Positions 36,095-45,061 of a stretch of 64,000 bases of DNA are shown piece after piece (position 1 is the first letter of the stretch; the number at the start of each line of letters is the position of its first letter). Source of the stretch: an uncultured Bacteroidota bacterium (GTDB taxonomy: Bacteria; Bacteroidota; Bacteroidia; Bacteroidales; UBA12481); NCBI GenBank assembly GCA_903851365.1, contig CAINOB010000047.1:1-64000 (forward strand), given 5' to 3'. The position numbers were made by a program, and so were the translations under genes. A model generated the notes under the pieces. The model was not told the origin of the DNA. It did not search any database and saw only the letters and a program-made list of their open reading frames with translations.

Positions 36095-37909
36095 ATGCTG
36101 TCAACGGAAGATATCCAGCAATTTAGGGAACGTATAAACCTTCGGCTTTTTTCAAGCAAAAACCGGATGTTGGGAATCCTTTCCTGGGGTACCTTTATTT
36201 TTTCCGTAATTTCTTTAATGGCTATCGTTTACTTGCATGGTTATCATCAGACCGATGCAACGAGACACACCGTACAGCTCCTCATCCGGACCAGTATCTG
36301 GTTTTTCATGATTAAATATTTGGTTCGGATATTTTACGATTTCAATCCGATAGAATTTATCCGTGATAACCGGGCGGATTCTCTTGCATTTGCATTTATG
36401 GCCATTGAAGAAATCTTCTTTATCATTTTCGGCCACGACTCAATAAACAGCCTTTTTCAGAACACCTTGCATATCCCCGTCACCGATAGTTATATGTTGA
36501 TCATACAGATCATCTACCTTATTATTATTGGCCTTGAACTGGGTAAGGCAGCAATGAAGCTTTCAAAAGTAAAAATCTCTCCCGCCCGGCTGCTGGCATT
36601 ATCTTTCATAATACTTATTGGTTCCGGAACAATGCTTCTTATGCTCCCGGAAATGACCACCCACGGTATCAACTTTATAGATTCCCTATTCACCTCAACC
36701 AGTGCAGTGTGCGTGACCGGCCTTACTGTGGTCAGTACAGCCACCGCTTTTACTCATAAAGGTCATTGGATCATTATGATGCTTATTCAGTTTGGCGGTA
36801 TTAATATCCTCGCTTTTGCAGCATTTTTCACCATCTTCTACCGCGATTCTTCAAGTATAAAATACCAATCCCTCATCAAGGACCTGCTTGATACCGATGA
36901 GATGTCGAAGTCGCGATCGATTTTACGAAGTGTTATCGTTTTCTCGATTATTATTGAAGCAGTCGGTATTGCCTTGGTTTACTTCTCATGGGGACCCACA
37001 GTGGTTTTCAAGGAGGGAGAAAGCCGTTTCTTTTTCTCGATGTTTCATTGCATTTCGGCTTTTAATAATGCCGGATTCGGTTTGTGGACCGACAACTTCT
37101 ATGAACACGGAGTGCGACTGTCATGGGGTGTCCAGGGAGTAATAGTTTTGCTGGTCTTCCTTGGAGGTATCGGGTTCCCTGTTCTCCAGGATTTTGCCTC
37201 CCTGCGAAAAAAACCATTCAAATCTATTTTATTCTTTAAACATCTTCAGCCAAGCTCGCGAATTGCCGTTCGTACCTCCTTTTTCCTGATTGTCGGGGGT
37301 GCCTTGGCATTCTTTTTCCTTTATCCTGTTTATCCCGATGATGTTTCAACCGGCGGCCGGGTTATGCAATCGGTATTTCAATCTGTAACTGCGAGAACGG
37401 CTGGATTTCACTCCGTGGATATCGGAAAGTTCAGCGAGCCGCTGATACTGATTTTTTGCTTCCTGATGTTTATCGGTGCCTCCCCTGGATCAACCGGCGG
37501 CGGGATCAAGACGACTACATTGGCCGTGATTTTAAAATCAACTTTCAACGCTGTTCGGGGTACCAAACATCTCACTTTTCTACAGCATACCCTCCGTCCT
37601 GCATTGGTTCAACGAGCCCTTTCAGTTGCCATAATCTATTCCTGCTGGTTCCTGATTGGTACCGTTGGTCTCTCCATTGCAGAACCGCATATCAATGTTA
37701 TGCACCTTGTATTTGAGGAATTATCTGCTCTGTCCACAGTGGGCCTTAGCATGGGTATCACCTCATCATTGGGTGTTGCAGCTAAAACCATTCTCGTACT
37801 GTCAATGTATATCGGTCGTATCGGTTCCCTCACCATTGTGCTGGCCCTCATTCGCAGAGCAGCAAACGTGGAATATACCTACTCCCACACAAACATTCTT
37901 ATCGGTTAA
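36095..37909 (+). CDS. trkH: TrkH/KtrB-type potassium transporter, membrane subunit
   Basis: A 604-residue membrane protein. The N-terminal ~165 residues add about four extra transmembrane helices before the core of four M1-P-M2 repeats. The P-loops carry the expected selectivity glycines: SLFTSTSAVCVTGLTVVST, ISAFNNAGFGLWTDN, SVTARTAGFHSVDI and ELSALSTVGLSMGITSS. GASPGSTGGGIKTTT is the conserved segment before the last repeat. The protein takes up K+ (sometimes with Na+ or H+) under control of the TrkA subunit encoded eight bases upstream. The extra N-terminal helices are a variation seen in some Bacteroidota proteins. The start codon is a clean ATG. Confidence 0.92.
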   Translation: MLSTEDIQQFRERINLRLFSSKNRMLGILSWGTFIFSVISLMAIVYLHGYHQTDATRHTVQLLIRTSIWFFMIKYLVRIFYDFNPIEFIRDNRADSLAFAFMAIEEIFFIIFGHDSINSLFQNTLHIPVTDSYMLIIQIIYLIIIGLELGKAAMKLSKVKISPARLLALSFIILIGSGTMLLMLPEMTTHGINFIDSLFTSTSAVCVTGLTVVSTATAFTHKGHWIIMMLIQFGGINILAFAAFFTIFYRDSSSIKYQSLIKDLLDTDEMSKSRSILRSVIVFSIIIEAVGIALVYFSWGPTVVFKEGESRFFFSMFHCISAFNNAGFGLWTDNFYEHGVRLSWGVQGVIVLLVFLGGIGFPVLQDFASLRKKPFKSILFFKHLQPSSRIAVRTSFFLIVGGALAFFFLYPVYPDDVSTGGRVMQSVFQSVTARTAGFHSVDIGKFSEPLILIFCFLMFIGASPGSTGGGIKTTTLAVILKSTFNAVRGTKHLTFLQHTLRPALVQRALSVAIIYSCWFLIGTVGLSIAEPHINVMHLVFEELSALSTVGLSMGITSSLGVAAKTILVLSMYIGRIGSLTIVLALIRRAANVEYTYSHTNILIG

Positions 37910-37920
37910 TTTTCTCTTTT

Positions 37921-37964
37921 GTAACGTTTGTTACTATTTGGAATGATTCTAAATTATTCCTTTA
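37921..37964 (+). promoter_or_regulatory. GTAAC-N4-GTTAC palindrome and -10-like element upstream of the DUF438 gene
   Basis: GTAACGTTTGTTAC (37921-37934) has perfect 5-base arms around a 4-base centre, the layout of CRP/FNR-family operators. A weak -10-like TTCCTTTA lies at 37957-37964. If transcription starts about seven bases after that, the palindrome centre falls near -42 to -44, the usual place for an activator of this family. The ATG is at 38003. Confidence 0.5.
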
Positions 37965-38002
37965 CCGATAATTTCATTCCATTTATTAATTAATGAAATC
38001 TT

Positions 38003-39235
38003 ATGAGCGAGCTGATTAACAATTCAGACCAAAGGAAGCAGATCCTTAAAGGATTGCTTCTGAAGATTCACCAGGGTATCGAACCTGAAACAGTAAAAGC
38101 CGAACTGGTGGAGGTACTGAAACAAGTACCCTATGGTGAAGTTGTGGAGGTTGAGCAACAACTGATTCAGGAAGGCTTACCAGCCGAGGAGATTCAGAAA
38201 TTCTGTGATGTGCATTCACTGGTTCTTGACGGCAGCATCGACCACTCCGGAGCAGCTGCAATCCCGCCTGGTCATCCTGTTGATACATTTATTCAGGAAA
38301 ACAGGGAACTGCTTAAGGTTGTGGATCAGGCAGCCGAATGGCTCGACCAGCTAAAAAAGCTGACTGTGAATGACGATCTGGAACCGGTTGTTCTTAAACT
38401 GCTGTCCGCATTTAACAGCCTTCTCGACGTTGACAAGCACTATCAAAGAAAGGAATACCTCTTATTTCCATTTCTCGAAAAGGCTGGAATTACAGGTCCT
38501 CCAACAGTTATGTGGGGCAAGCACGATGAAATTCGAACCCAAATAAAGGGATGTATCGAAATATTAAGAAGCAGCGGGCTTTCGGCAGAAGAAATCCTAT
38601 CGGTCTCCGATATTCTCTTTAATCCTGTTTTGGCCGGAGTGGAAGACATGATCAGCAAAGAAGAGGAAATTCTATTTCCCATGAGTATGGACAAACTTAC
38701 TGATGAAAATTGGTGGGATATTTACCAGCAAACGCTAACCATCGGATTCTGCCTGTATGATCCTCAAATAGAATGGAAGCCTGAAGGATTGGAAGAAAAA
38801 CCGGATGATGGTTCACAAGTGCATGGCAATTCGATTCAACTGCCTTCGGGAAATTTTACTGCGGCGGAATTAATGGCTGTTCTGAATACACTGCCTGTGG
38901 ATTTGACTTTCGTAGATAAAAACGATAAGGTAAAATATTTCTCCCAGGGCAGTCACAGGATTTTCACCCGTAGCCGGTCAATTATTAATCGCGATGTGCG
39001 CCTTTGTCACCCTCCGGCCAGCGTCCATATTGTTGAGAAAATAATCGATGATTTTAAGAGTGGCAAGGCCAGTCATGCACCATTCTGGATTCAGATGCAG
39101 GGCAAATTCATTTATATCGAATATTACGCACTCCGCGATGAGCAAGGAGAATACCTTGGAACACTCGAAGTTTCACAGGACCTGACAGAATACCGCAAAC
39201 TCGAGGGCGAACAACGAATAGTATCCTACAAATAA
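38003..39235 (+). CDS. DUF438 protein with hemerythrin-like and PAS domains
   Basis: A 410-residue cytosolic protein. Residues 1-80 are DUF438 (RKQILKGLLLKIHQG, VPYGEVVEVEQQLIQEGLP). Residues ~90-240 are a hemerythrin/HHE four-helix bundle: HPVDTFIQENREL, HYQRKEYLLFPFLEK, WGKHDEIRTQIKG and SKEEEILFP give the His and Glu set for a di-iron site. Residues ~275-400 are a PAS domain (LNTLPVDLTFVDKNDKVKYF ... LRDEQGEYLGTLEVSQDL). Proteins with this order are associated with oxygen, nitric oxide or haem sensing in anaerobes; no output domain is attached. A DUF1858-DUF2249 gene lies 11 bases downstream. The CRP/FNR-like palindrome upstream fits a redox or nitrosative response. Confidence 0.85.
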   Translation: MSELINNSDQRKQILKGLLLKIHQGIEPETVKAELVEVLKQVPYGEVVEVEQQLIQEGLPAEEIQKFCDVHSLVLDGSIDHSGAAAIPPGHPVDTFIQENRELLKVVDQAAEWLDQLKKLTVNDDLEPVVLKLLSAFNSLLDVDKHYQRKEYLLFPFLEKAGITGPPTVMWGKHDEIRTQIKGCIEILRSSGLSAEEILSVSDILFNPVLAGVEDMISKEEEILFPMSMDKLTDENWWDIYQQTLTIGFCLYDPQIEWKPEGLEEKPDDGSQVHGNSIQLPSGNFTAAELMAVLNTLPVDLTFVDKNDKVKYFSQGSHRIFTRSRSIINRDVRLCHPPASVHIVEKIIDDFKSGKASHAPFWIQMQGKFIYIEYYALRDEQGEYLGTLEVSQDLTEYRKLEGEQRIVSYK

Positions 39236-39246
39236 AAAGTAAAACC

Positions 39247-39777
39247 ATGGACCAGAAACTGATAATAACCCCAAAAACTAAAATCATTGAATTGTTAACT
39301 GATTATCCAGATTTGGAGGAGATCCTTTTCGATATCAGTCCGGCTTTCAGACAATTAAAAAATCCTATCCTGCGAAGGACGGTGGCCCGGGTTACCACTT
39401 TACAACAAGCCGCCCTTGTTGGGGGCATCAAGGTTGAGGATCTGGTTAACCGCCTCAGAAACGCTTCGGGTGCTTTAGAAATCGCTGATTCGATCAAAGA
39501 AACTGAGTATGACCCATCCATTCAGGAAGCTCCAGCCTGGTTTTCGGTTTCAAAAGTTAAGCACCAGCTCGACGCGCGTGAGATGCTTAACCGGGGAGAA
39601 CATCCTGTCGGTCAGGTACTGGCAGATCTTCATGATATGCCTGATAATGAAATTTATGAACTGATTGCCCCCTTTTTCCCGGCGCCGCTGATCGATAAGG
39701 CCACTGCTATGGGATTTCTTAATTATGTGATTGAACTAAGTCCCGAAGAATTCAGGATATTTTTCGTTAAAGGGTAA
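39247..39777 (+). CDS. DUF1858-DUF2249 protein, partner of the DUF438 gene
   Basis: A 176-residue protein. Residues 1-70 are DUF1858 (ITPKTKIIELLTDYPDLEEIL), and ~105-165 are DUF2249-like (QLDAREMLNRGEHPVGQVLADL), a small TusA-like fold. DUF1858 domains are frequently found with hybrid-cluster, hemerythrin and iron-sulfur proteins of anaerobes. No cysteine-rich redox site is visible here. It follows the DUF438 gene by 11 bases and is almost certainly co-transcribed with it. The biochemical role is unknown. The stop is 36 bases before the response regulator start, which has its own -10 candidate. Confidence 0.75.
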   Translation: MDQKLIITPKTKIIELLTDYPDLEEILFDISPAFRQLKNPILRRTVARVTTLQQAALVGGIKVEDLVNRLRNASGALEIADSIKETEYDPSIQEAPAWFSVSKVKHQLDAREMLNRGEHPVGQVLADLHDMPDNEIYELIAPFFPAPLIDKATAMGFLNYVIELSPEEFRIFFVKG

Positions 39778-39801
39778 AAACCTTCAGTTTTCATTTTTGC
39801 C

Positions 39802-39809
39802 TATATTCG
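39802..39809 (+). promoter_or_regulatory. -10 element TATATTCG of the two-component operon
   Basis: A 7/8 match to TAnnTTTG with only four bases to the ATG at 39814, again predicting a leaderless message. A CTTCAG at 39782-39787 lies 14 bases upstream and resembles the direct repeat found at 41773-41790. Confidence 0.45.
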
Positions 39810-39813
39810 CTCC

Positions 39814-40494
39814 ATGATTACTTTACTGATCATTGAGGATGAAAAGTCATTACTGGAATCCATGGTTTCCTATCTCGAACCAGGCGGATATCGGTGCATG
39901 ACTGCAGGCACCTTTCATGATGCTCTGAAAATGATCGATCGCTATGACTATTATTGTTTTGTGGTCGATCTCAATTTACCCGATGGAGATGGTCTCAAGA
40001 TCATTAAATTGCTGAAGGAGAACCAGGCCAAGGGTGGGATTATCGTTATCTCCGCAAGAGATACCCTCAACGATAGGATTCTCGGACTTCAAACCGGAGC
40101 TGATGATTACCTGGTAAAACCCTTTGACCTATCTGAACTAAATGCACGCATTCAATCGGTTATCAGGCGAACCCGCTATACCGGTCTCAATCATTTAATA
40201 TTCAGGGGTTTGGTTATCGACCCCGAAGAAAAAACCGCTGTCCTGAACGGTGAACAGCTCGACCTGACACGTAAGGAATTTGAGATGCTAATGTATCTCA
40301 TTACCAATAAAAACCGGGTAATTACCAAAGATGCAATCGCAGAACATATCTGGGGCGACAGTATTTATGGGACAGATTATACCGAAATGGTATACACCCA
40401 TATGAAAAATCTGCGAAAAAAGCTTCAGATAAAAACAGGGACCGACTGGATCCAGACAGTTTACGGATCAGGTTACCGAATCGCGGAGGAATAA
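39814..40494 (+). CDS. OmpR/PhoB-family response regulator
   Basis: A 226-residue response regulator. The receiver domain has the acidic pair IIEDEKSL (Glu8, Asp9), phospho-acceptor Asp52 in VVDLNLPDGDG, Ser/Thr in VISARD and Lys102 in DDYLVKPFDLSE. The C-terminal winged-helix domain (FRGLVIDPEEKTAVL ... LTRKEFEMLMYLITNKNRVI ... HMKNLRKKLQ ... VYGSGYRI) is of the OmpR/PhoB type and binds direct DNA repeats about 11 bases apart. It is translationally coupled to the histidine kinase, whose ATG shares one base with this stop. Signal and target genes are unknown; see the direct repeat after the kinase gene. Confidence 0.95.
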   Translation: MITLLIIEDEKSLLESMVSYLEPGGYRCMTAGTFHDALKMIDRYDYYCFVVDLNLPDGDGLKIIKLLKENQAKGGIIVISARDTLNDRILGLQTGADDYLVKPFDLSELNARIQSVIRRTRYTGLNHLIFRGLVIDPEEKTAVLNGEQLDLTRKEFEMLMYLITNKNRVITKDAIAEHIWGDSIYGTDYTEMVYTHMKNLRKKLQIKTGTDWIQTVYGSGYRIAEE

Positions 40495-41771
40495 TGAAGC
40501 TTCAAAGCCAATCCTCCATATATCTGTCTTCTTTTTCCCTGATCGTATTCATGATCACAGGGGTTGTCCTCTATTCCCTGCTGAGAAAACTCAGTAATGA
40601 TGAACTCGATTCTATTCTCAGGCAGGAACGAACAGAGGTCCTTTCAAATCCGGAATTATTACTGATTGGCAACCAGGCCGGTGCACCATTTTTCAGCCGG
40701 CTTATCGCTACGGAAATTGTAAAATCTCCCGGTGATAAAGAATATTTCTATGATAGTGTGAGTGTTGTCAAGGAATCTGGCGAAAAAGCAGCAATTCGCT
40801 GCCTGAAATTTTACAAATCAGTCCAGGATCAGCCAATTGAATTCATTCTTTTCAAGTCAAAACTCCCTGCTCAACAGCTGGTCCATCAAATTATCTTCTC
40901 CGTTTCGATGATCGCATTCCTCTTTCTTCTCGGAATTTATCTGTTAAACAGATTTGCATTCCGAAGAATCTGGAGAGATTTTTATGATACCATACAAGCC
41001 CTCGATCATTATGACCCAAAACAAAAAGCCCTTGAATTACCTGCTTCCCGGATCAACGAATTCCGCACGCTAAACGAAGAGATCGAGAAAATGACGAGAA
41101 GGGTTTCAGATACCTACGATAACCTTAACAATTTTACATCCCATACCACTCACGAAATACAAACACCTCTGGCAGTTATCAGGTTGAAAAGTGAGCTACT
41201 GATGCAGACTTCAAATCTTGATGATGAGCAACTTCGCCTGATCGAATCTATCGGCGATAACAGCAGACATCTTTCTCAACTTAACCGTTCACTGGCTTTG
41301 CTCTTCAAGATCGATCATCATCATTACTCCTCATCTGGAATTTTCCTGCCGGCTAGTGGGATTTTACGGCAACTTGATAACCTTAATGAGCTGATTGAAT
41401 TAAAAGAGATAAAACTCAGCACCATTCTCCCACCGGAAATCACGGTTCCCATGGATCCTTCCCTTGGAGATATTCTCGTTCATAACCTGGTAAAGAATGC
41501 AATTGTCCATAATCTTCAGGGAGGAGTACTGGAAATTGAACTTAAACATGGTAGCCTGCGTTTTACTAATGATGGCCCGGAACCACTTCATCCTACCGAT
41601 CACTATTTTGCCGAATTCGTTAAAGGTCGTTATTCCAAGGGATTAGGTCTTGGATTATCCCTTATCAAAAGGATTTGTGAGGTATCCGGACTTATTGTAA
41701 AATACACCTTCGACAAAGGATTACATCAAATTGTGGTCACCTGGACTGAAAAAAATATCAAATTGGAGTAA
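40494..41771 (+). CDS. Sensor histidine kinase
   Basis: A 425-residue membrane histidine kinase. It has two transmembrane segments (about residues 11-29 and 133-151) around a ~100-residue periplasmic sensor domain. A linker of HAMP type leads to the H-box SHTTHEIQTPLAVI with His220. The ATPase region shows NLVKNAIVHN (N box), FTNDGPEP in the D-box position and KGLGLGLSLIKRIC (G box). The sensor domain is not one I recognise. The start codon overlaps the response regulator stop by one base, so the two are a coupled pair. Confidence 0.92.
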   Translation: MKLQSQSSIYLSSFSLIVFMITGVVLYSLLRKLSNDELDSILRQERTEVLSNPELLLIGNQAGAPFFSRLIATEIVKSPGDKEYFYDSVSVVKESGEKAAIRCLKFYKSVQDQPIEFILFKSKLPAQQLVHQIIFSVSMIAFLFLLGIYLLNRFAFRRIWRDFYDTIQALDHYDPKQKALELPASRINEFRTLNEEIEKMTRRVSDTYDNLNNFTSHTTHEIQTPLAVIRLKSELLMQTSNLDDEQLRLIESIGDNSRHLSQLNRSLALLFKIDHHHYSSSGIFLPASGILRQLDNLNELIELKEIKLSTILPPEITVPMDPSLGDILVHNLVKNAIVHNLQGGVLEIELKHGSLRFTNDGPEPLHPTDHYFAEFVKGRYSKGLGLGLSLIKRICEVSGLIVKYTFDKGLHQIVVTWTEKNIKLE

Positions 41772-41772
41772 A

Positions 41773-41808
41773 TCTTCAGTTTTTCTTCAGAATTGCCCCC
41801 TACTTTCG
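41773..41808 (+). promoter_or_regulatory. Direct repeat TCTTCAG (11-bp period) and -10-like element after the kinase gene
   Basis: TCTTCAG occurs at 41773-41779 and 41784-41790, exactly one DNA turn apart, as expected for an OmpR/PhoB-family operator. TACTTTCG (41801-41808), a 7/8 match to the -10 element, lies ten bases after the second copy. This could be a regulated promoter reading toward the hydrolase gene at 42017. Confidence 0.4.
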
Positions 41809-41851
41809 ACGCGTTGATTAGATAATTCATATTTGTTGATAGTTTGTGGTG

Positions 41852-41886
41852 AGGCGTAATGATCCGAACAGTCATTACGCCTTTCT
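41852..41886 (+). terminator. 11-bp hairpin after the two-component operon
   Basis: AGGCGTAATGA (41852-41862) pairs perfectly with TCATTACGCCT (41872-41882) around a 9-base loop and is followed by TTCT. It resembles an intrinsic terminator 80 bases after the kinase stop. The T-tract is short. Confidence 0.5.
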
Positions 41887-41891
41887 GCATC

Positions 41892-42012
41892 TTATAGTTG
41901 CCAACTTTAAGAGGGAAACCTACCTACTAAAGTCGGCATTATTAAAGTTGGCAACTTTATCAGGAAGCTTTGCTAAATTAGCAAGCCTCCATCTTAAAGT
42001 TGGCAACTATAA
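41892..42012 (+). repeat. Palindromic repeat element built on AAAGTTGGCAACTTT
   Basis: Arms 41892-41912 and 41992-42012 are perfect 21-base inverted copies containing AGTTGGCAACT. Between them lie a near-perfect palindrome TAAAGTTGGCAACTTTA (41943-41959), a degenerate copy at 41927-41940, and a second palindrome TTGCTAAATTAGCAA (41970-41984). The right arm ends five bases before the ATG at 42017. I read no gene in it. Confidence 0.8.
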
Positions 42013-42016
42013 AAAC

Positions 42017-44974
42017 ATGAAATACCTGATCTCATTCTGCGCAAGCATGCTTCTCAGCATAGCCATTCTTTCAGCCCAGACTCCTTCCTGGTCAACAGCA
42101 TCCCAACCATGGCCCGAATCATTTGGAAGTCAACGAGCAGTAATTGATATAAAAAAAGCTGCGGGATCGGTGGAAATTGATCTCCTTTGGCGCCGCCATG
42201 ATAAAAATCCTGACGAACGCCGCTTCCTGATTATAGAAGCAGCAACAGGTGATACTATAAAAAACATCGACCGGAATACCGTCACCGCCGAACGCTGCAA
42301 TATTTGTTTCGGACCAGTCATGAAACCAGGTAAATACTACTTCTATTACCTTCCGTTTGAAGTTGTTGACGGATGGGGATACTATGGCAAGGGATACCTG
42401 AAAAAGGAATCCGCACCAGATACCCAATGGTTAAACCAATATCCACGAGAACGGGCTGTTAAAGCAAATATCCTGGGAATTGAGTGCCGAACTGCCTTCG
42501 ATAATTTTTTCCCAATGGAAATTATTCCTACCCAAAAAGAAAAAGCAGCCTTTCTGAAAAAGAATTCGAACCCGGTACTATTCTTTACTGAAACACGGGA
42601 ATTCCCTATCCGGATGAAAGACGAGATCCCTTTAAAATGGATCGAATCAGGTACTTCGGAGCAATTCACCGGTAACGCACTTCAAAATGAATATTATTCT
42701 TTCCAGATTGGGGTTTTTGCTGCCACTGGAGAAATATCACGACTCGAAGTATTAACAAGTAATCTGACCATCTCTGGGAAATCTGGCGAAGGTGATATTC
42801 GGATAACCTGTTTTAATACCCAGGGTGTCGATCCATATGGAGTTCCATTCACAAAAAAGCTGAATATAGCTTCCGGTGGTGTGCAAGCCTTATGGATCGG
42901 TGCCGATGTACCTAAAAATGCGAGACCAGGCCGGTATACCGGACATATTTCGATAATCGGGAAAGATATGCCCTCCAGGGAAATCACTATCACTCTCAAC
43001 GTTTCAGGTCAATTGCTAGCTGACCGCGGCGACAGTGAACCCTGGCGTCATTCGCGACTTCGCTGGCTCAATTCAACAGCCGGATCCGAAGGAATTCCTG
43101 TCCCCCCTTATCTTTCTGTGAAACAAACAGGATCGGGCCAAATCGAACTGGCACATCATCAGCTACACTTTGGAAAAAACGGCCTGCCTGAATCAATCGA
43201 TAATCAATCAGGTCCCTTGCTGGCATCACCGGTTACGCTGACAGCAGAAACCCCTGATGGCATTCTCGATTTTCCTTTTACCACCGCCGTCAGCAGTCTT
43301 ACTGACGGTAAATACACGCAGTTATCAAAATCTAAAAAAGGGAATATCGAATCAGCCTGGTCAGTCAGGGCAGATTACGATGGATACCTGCATACTTTCG
43401 TCACATTTAAAAACATCTCCCAAAATAATCCTGTTACGTTTAAAGATATAAAGTTGTCGATCCCAATGGTGGAATCGCAGGCTAAGTATATGATGGGTAT
43501 GGGACTCCCGGGATGTGCCGTGCCAGTTTCGCATGAATCAAAATGGAAAGGGCCCTTCGATAGTTTCTGGTTCGGTGATGCTGATGGAGGTATTTGGTGT
43601 GAATTGCGTGGCAGCACTTACCATGGGCCATTGTTGAACCTCTACCACCCTGCCCCGCCCGAAAGCTGGAACAATAGCGGCAAAGGCGGCTTCAGGATCA
43701 CCCGGTCAGCAGGACGGGTAACTGCAGAGGTTTATTCTGGTGACAGGATCCTTAATCCAGGTGATTCTATCAGGTTCGAATGGTCGCTTCTCATAACCCC
43801 GGTCAAGAAACTTAACCCGGTGAGCCAGTTTACCGACAGATATTACCATACCGGGGCCAAACCAACTCCTGAAAAAGCGGATTTTGATGCCGGTGTGAAA
43901 ATCGTTAATATCCATCATGCCAATGAATACAACCCTTTCATCAACTACCCGTTCATCGCAGTTAAAGAGATGCGTTCCATCGTTGATGATTTGCACGCAA
44001 AGGGTATAAAAGTGAAGATATATTACACGGTCAGGGAACTAACCAATCATGTAACTGAAGTCTGGGCGCTCCGCAGCCTTGGGTACGAGATTCTTGATAA
44101 TGGACGCGGCGGTGGATATACCTGGCTGCGCGAACATTTTATTGATGGATATACACCGCAGTGGTACCAGCACTTTCCGGATGGGCGGGTGGATGCGTCG
44201 GTCCTTAGTTCACCCGGAGATTCACGATGGCTGAATTACTATATTGAAGGGCTGTCCTGGTTGGTGAAAAATGTGGATATCGACGGACTTTACCTCGACG
44301 ATGTAACCTTTGATCGCAGAATACTACAGAGGATGCGATCGGTTATGGCTCAGGCAAAACCGGGCTGTCTGATCGATCTGCACTCAAATACCGGATTCTC
44401 CATCGGTCCGGCTAATCAGTATACTGAATTCTTCCCTTATGTCGATAAACTCTGGTTCGGCGAAAGTTTCCAATATGATAAAATGTCGGCCGAAAACTGG
44501 CTGGTCGAAGTATCCGGAATTCCTTTCGGATTGATGGGAGATATGCTCCAAGGTGGAGGCAATCGCTGGCTTGGCATGGTTTTCGGTATGACTGTCCGAT
44601 ATCCCTGGACCACCGAAGGAATTCTTTGTGACCCCAAACCAGTATGGAAAATCTGGGACGAGTTCAAAATTCAGGATGCCCGGATGACTGGTTTCTGGAA
44701 TTCCGACTGCCCCGTTAAAACAGATATCCCTGAGATTAAGGCCACTGCATACATTAAACCTGGCAAGACCCTTATTTCCATAGGGAACTTCAGCGACAGA
44801 ACGCAATATGTTAATTTGCAAATCGACTGGAAAGCGCTTGGCCTGGATCCTAATAAATGCAGAGTGCGGGCACCGGAAATAGAAAACTTTCAGCCAGCTA
44901 CAGCCTTTGATCTGAAAACCCCTATTCCTGTTGAGCCGCGAAAGGGTTGGCTGATTTATCTCGAGGAGAAATAA
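42017..44974 (+). CDS. Exported DUF6067/GH123-like glycoside hydrolase
   Basis: A 985-residue protein with a signal peptide (YLISFCASMLLSIAILSAQ). A long N-terminal beta-rich region (~residues 25-640) contains sandwich-type strands and a GH123_N-like part (YSFQIGVFAATGEI). A TIM barrel follows: FDAGVKIVNIHHANEYN, GIKVKIYYTVREL, VDIDGLYLDDVTFDR with adjacent Asp residues as candidate catalytic or binding groups, LIDLHSNTGF and WFGESFQY. A short beta domain ends the chain. The family is uncharacterised or related to beta-N-acetylgalactosaminidases; the exact substrate is unknown. A reading frame extends to a GTG at 41846, but that stretch is the palindromic repeat, and the signal peptide begins at 42017. 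Confidence 0.75.
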   Translation: MKYLISFCASMLLSIAILSAQTPSWSTASQPWPESFGSQRAVIDIKKAAGSVEIDLLWRRHDKNPDERRFLIIEAATGDTIKNIDRNTVTAERCNICFGPVMKPGKYYFYYLPFEVVDGWGYYGKGYLKKESAPDTQWLNQYPRERAVKANILGIECRTAFDNFFPMEIIPTQKEKAAFLKKNSNPVLFFTETREFPIRMKDEIPLKWIESGTSEQFTGNALQNEYYSFQIGVFAATGEISRLEVLTSNLTISGKSGEGDIRITCFNTQGVDPYGVPFTKKLNIASGGVQALWIGADVPKNARPGRYTGHISIIGKDMPSREITITLNVSGQLLADRGDSEPWRHSRLRWLNSTAGSEGIPVPPYLSVKQTGSGQIELAHHQLHFGKNGLPESIDNQSGPLLASPVTLTAETPDGILDFPFTTAVSSLTDGKYTQLSKSKKGNIESAWSVRADYDGYLHTFVTFKNISQNNPVTFKDIKLSIPMVESQAKYMMGMGLPGCAVPVSHESKWKGPFDSFWFGDADGGIWCELRGSTYHGPLLNLYHPAPPESWNNSGKGGFRITRSAGRVTAEVYSGDRILNPGDSIRFEWSLLITPVKKLNPVSQFTDRYYHTGAKPTPEKADFDAGVKIVNIHHANEYNPFINYPFIAVKEMRSIVDDLHAKGIKVKIYYTVRELTNHVTEVWALRSLGYEILDNGRGGGYTWLREHFIDGYTPQWYQHFPDGRVDASVLSSPGDSRWLNYYIEGLSWLVKNVDIDGLYLDDVTFDRRILQRMRSVMAQAKPGCLIDLHSNTGFSIGPANQYTEFFPYVDKLWFGESFQYDKMSAENWLVEVSGIPFGLMGDMLQGGGNRWLGMVFGMTVRYPWTTEGILCDPKPVWKIWDEFKIQDARMTGFWNSDCPVKTDIPEIKATAYIKPGKTLISIGNFSDRTQYVNLQIDWKALGLDPNKCRVRAPEIENFQPATAFDLKTPIPVEPRKGWLIYLEEK

Positions 44975-45053
44975 GGTTAAATTTGAGGATTGGCAACGGT
45001 ATTGTTCATATCGTTGTTTAAAACTCTTCCGCCCCCCTCCCGCCCCACTTTTG

Positions 45054-45061
45054 TATCTTTG
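45054..45061 (+). promoter_or_regulatory. -10 element TATCTTTG of parE
   Basis: A perfect TAnnTTTG with seven bases to the ATG at 45069. The message should have almost no leader. Confidence 0.65.

Noticed and set aside
41846-42016. 57-residue N-terminal extension (GTG start) of the hydrolase
   Set aside because: The bases are a hairpin and palindromic repeat, and a normal signal peptide starts at 42017.
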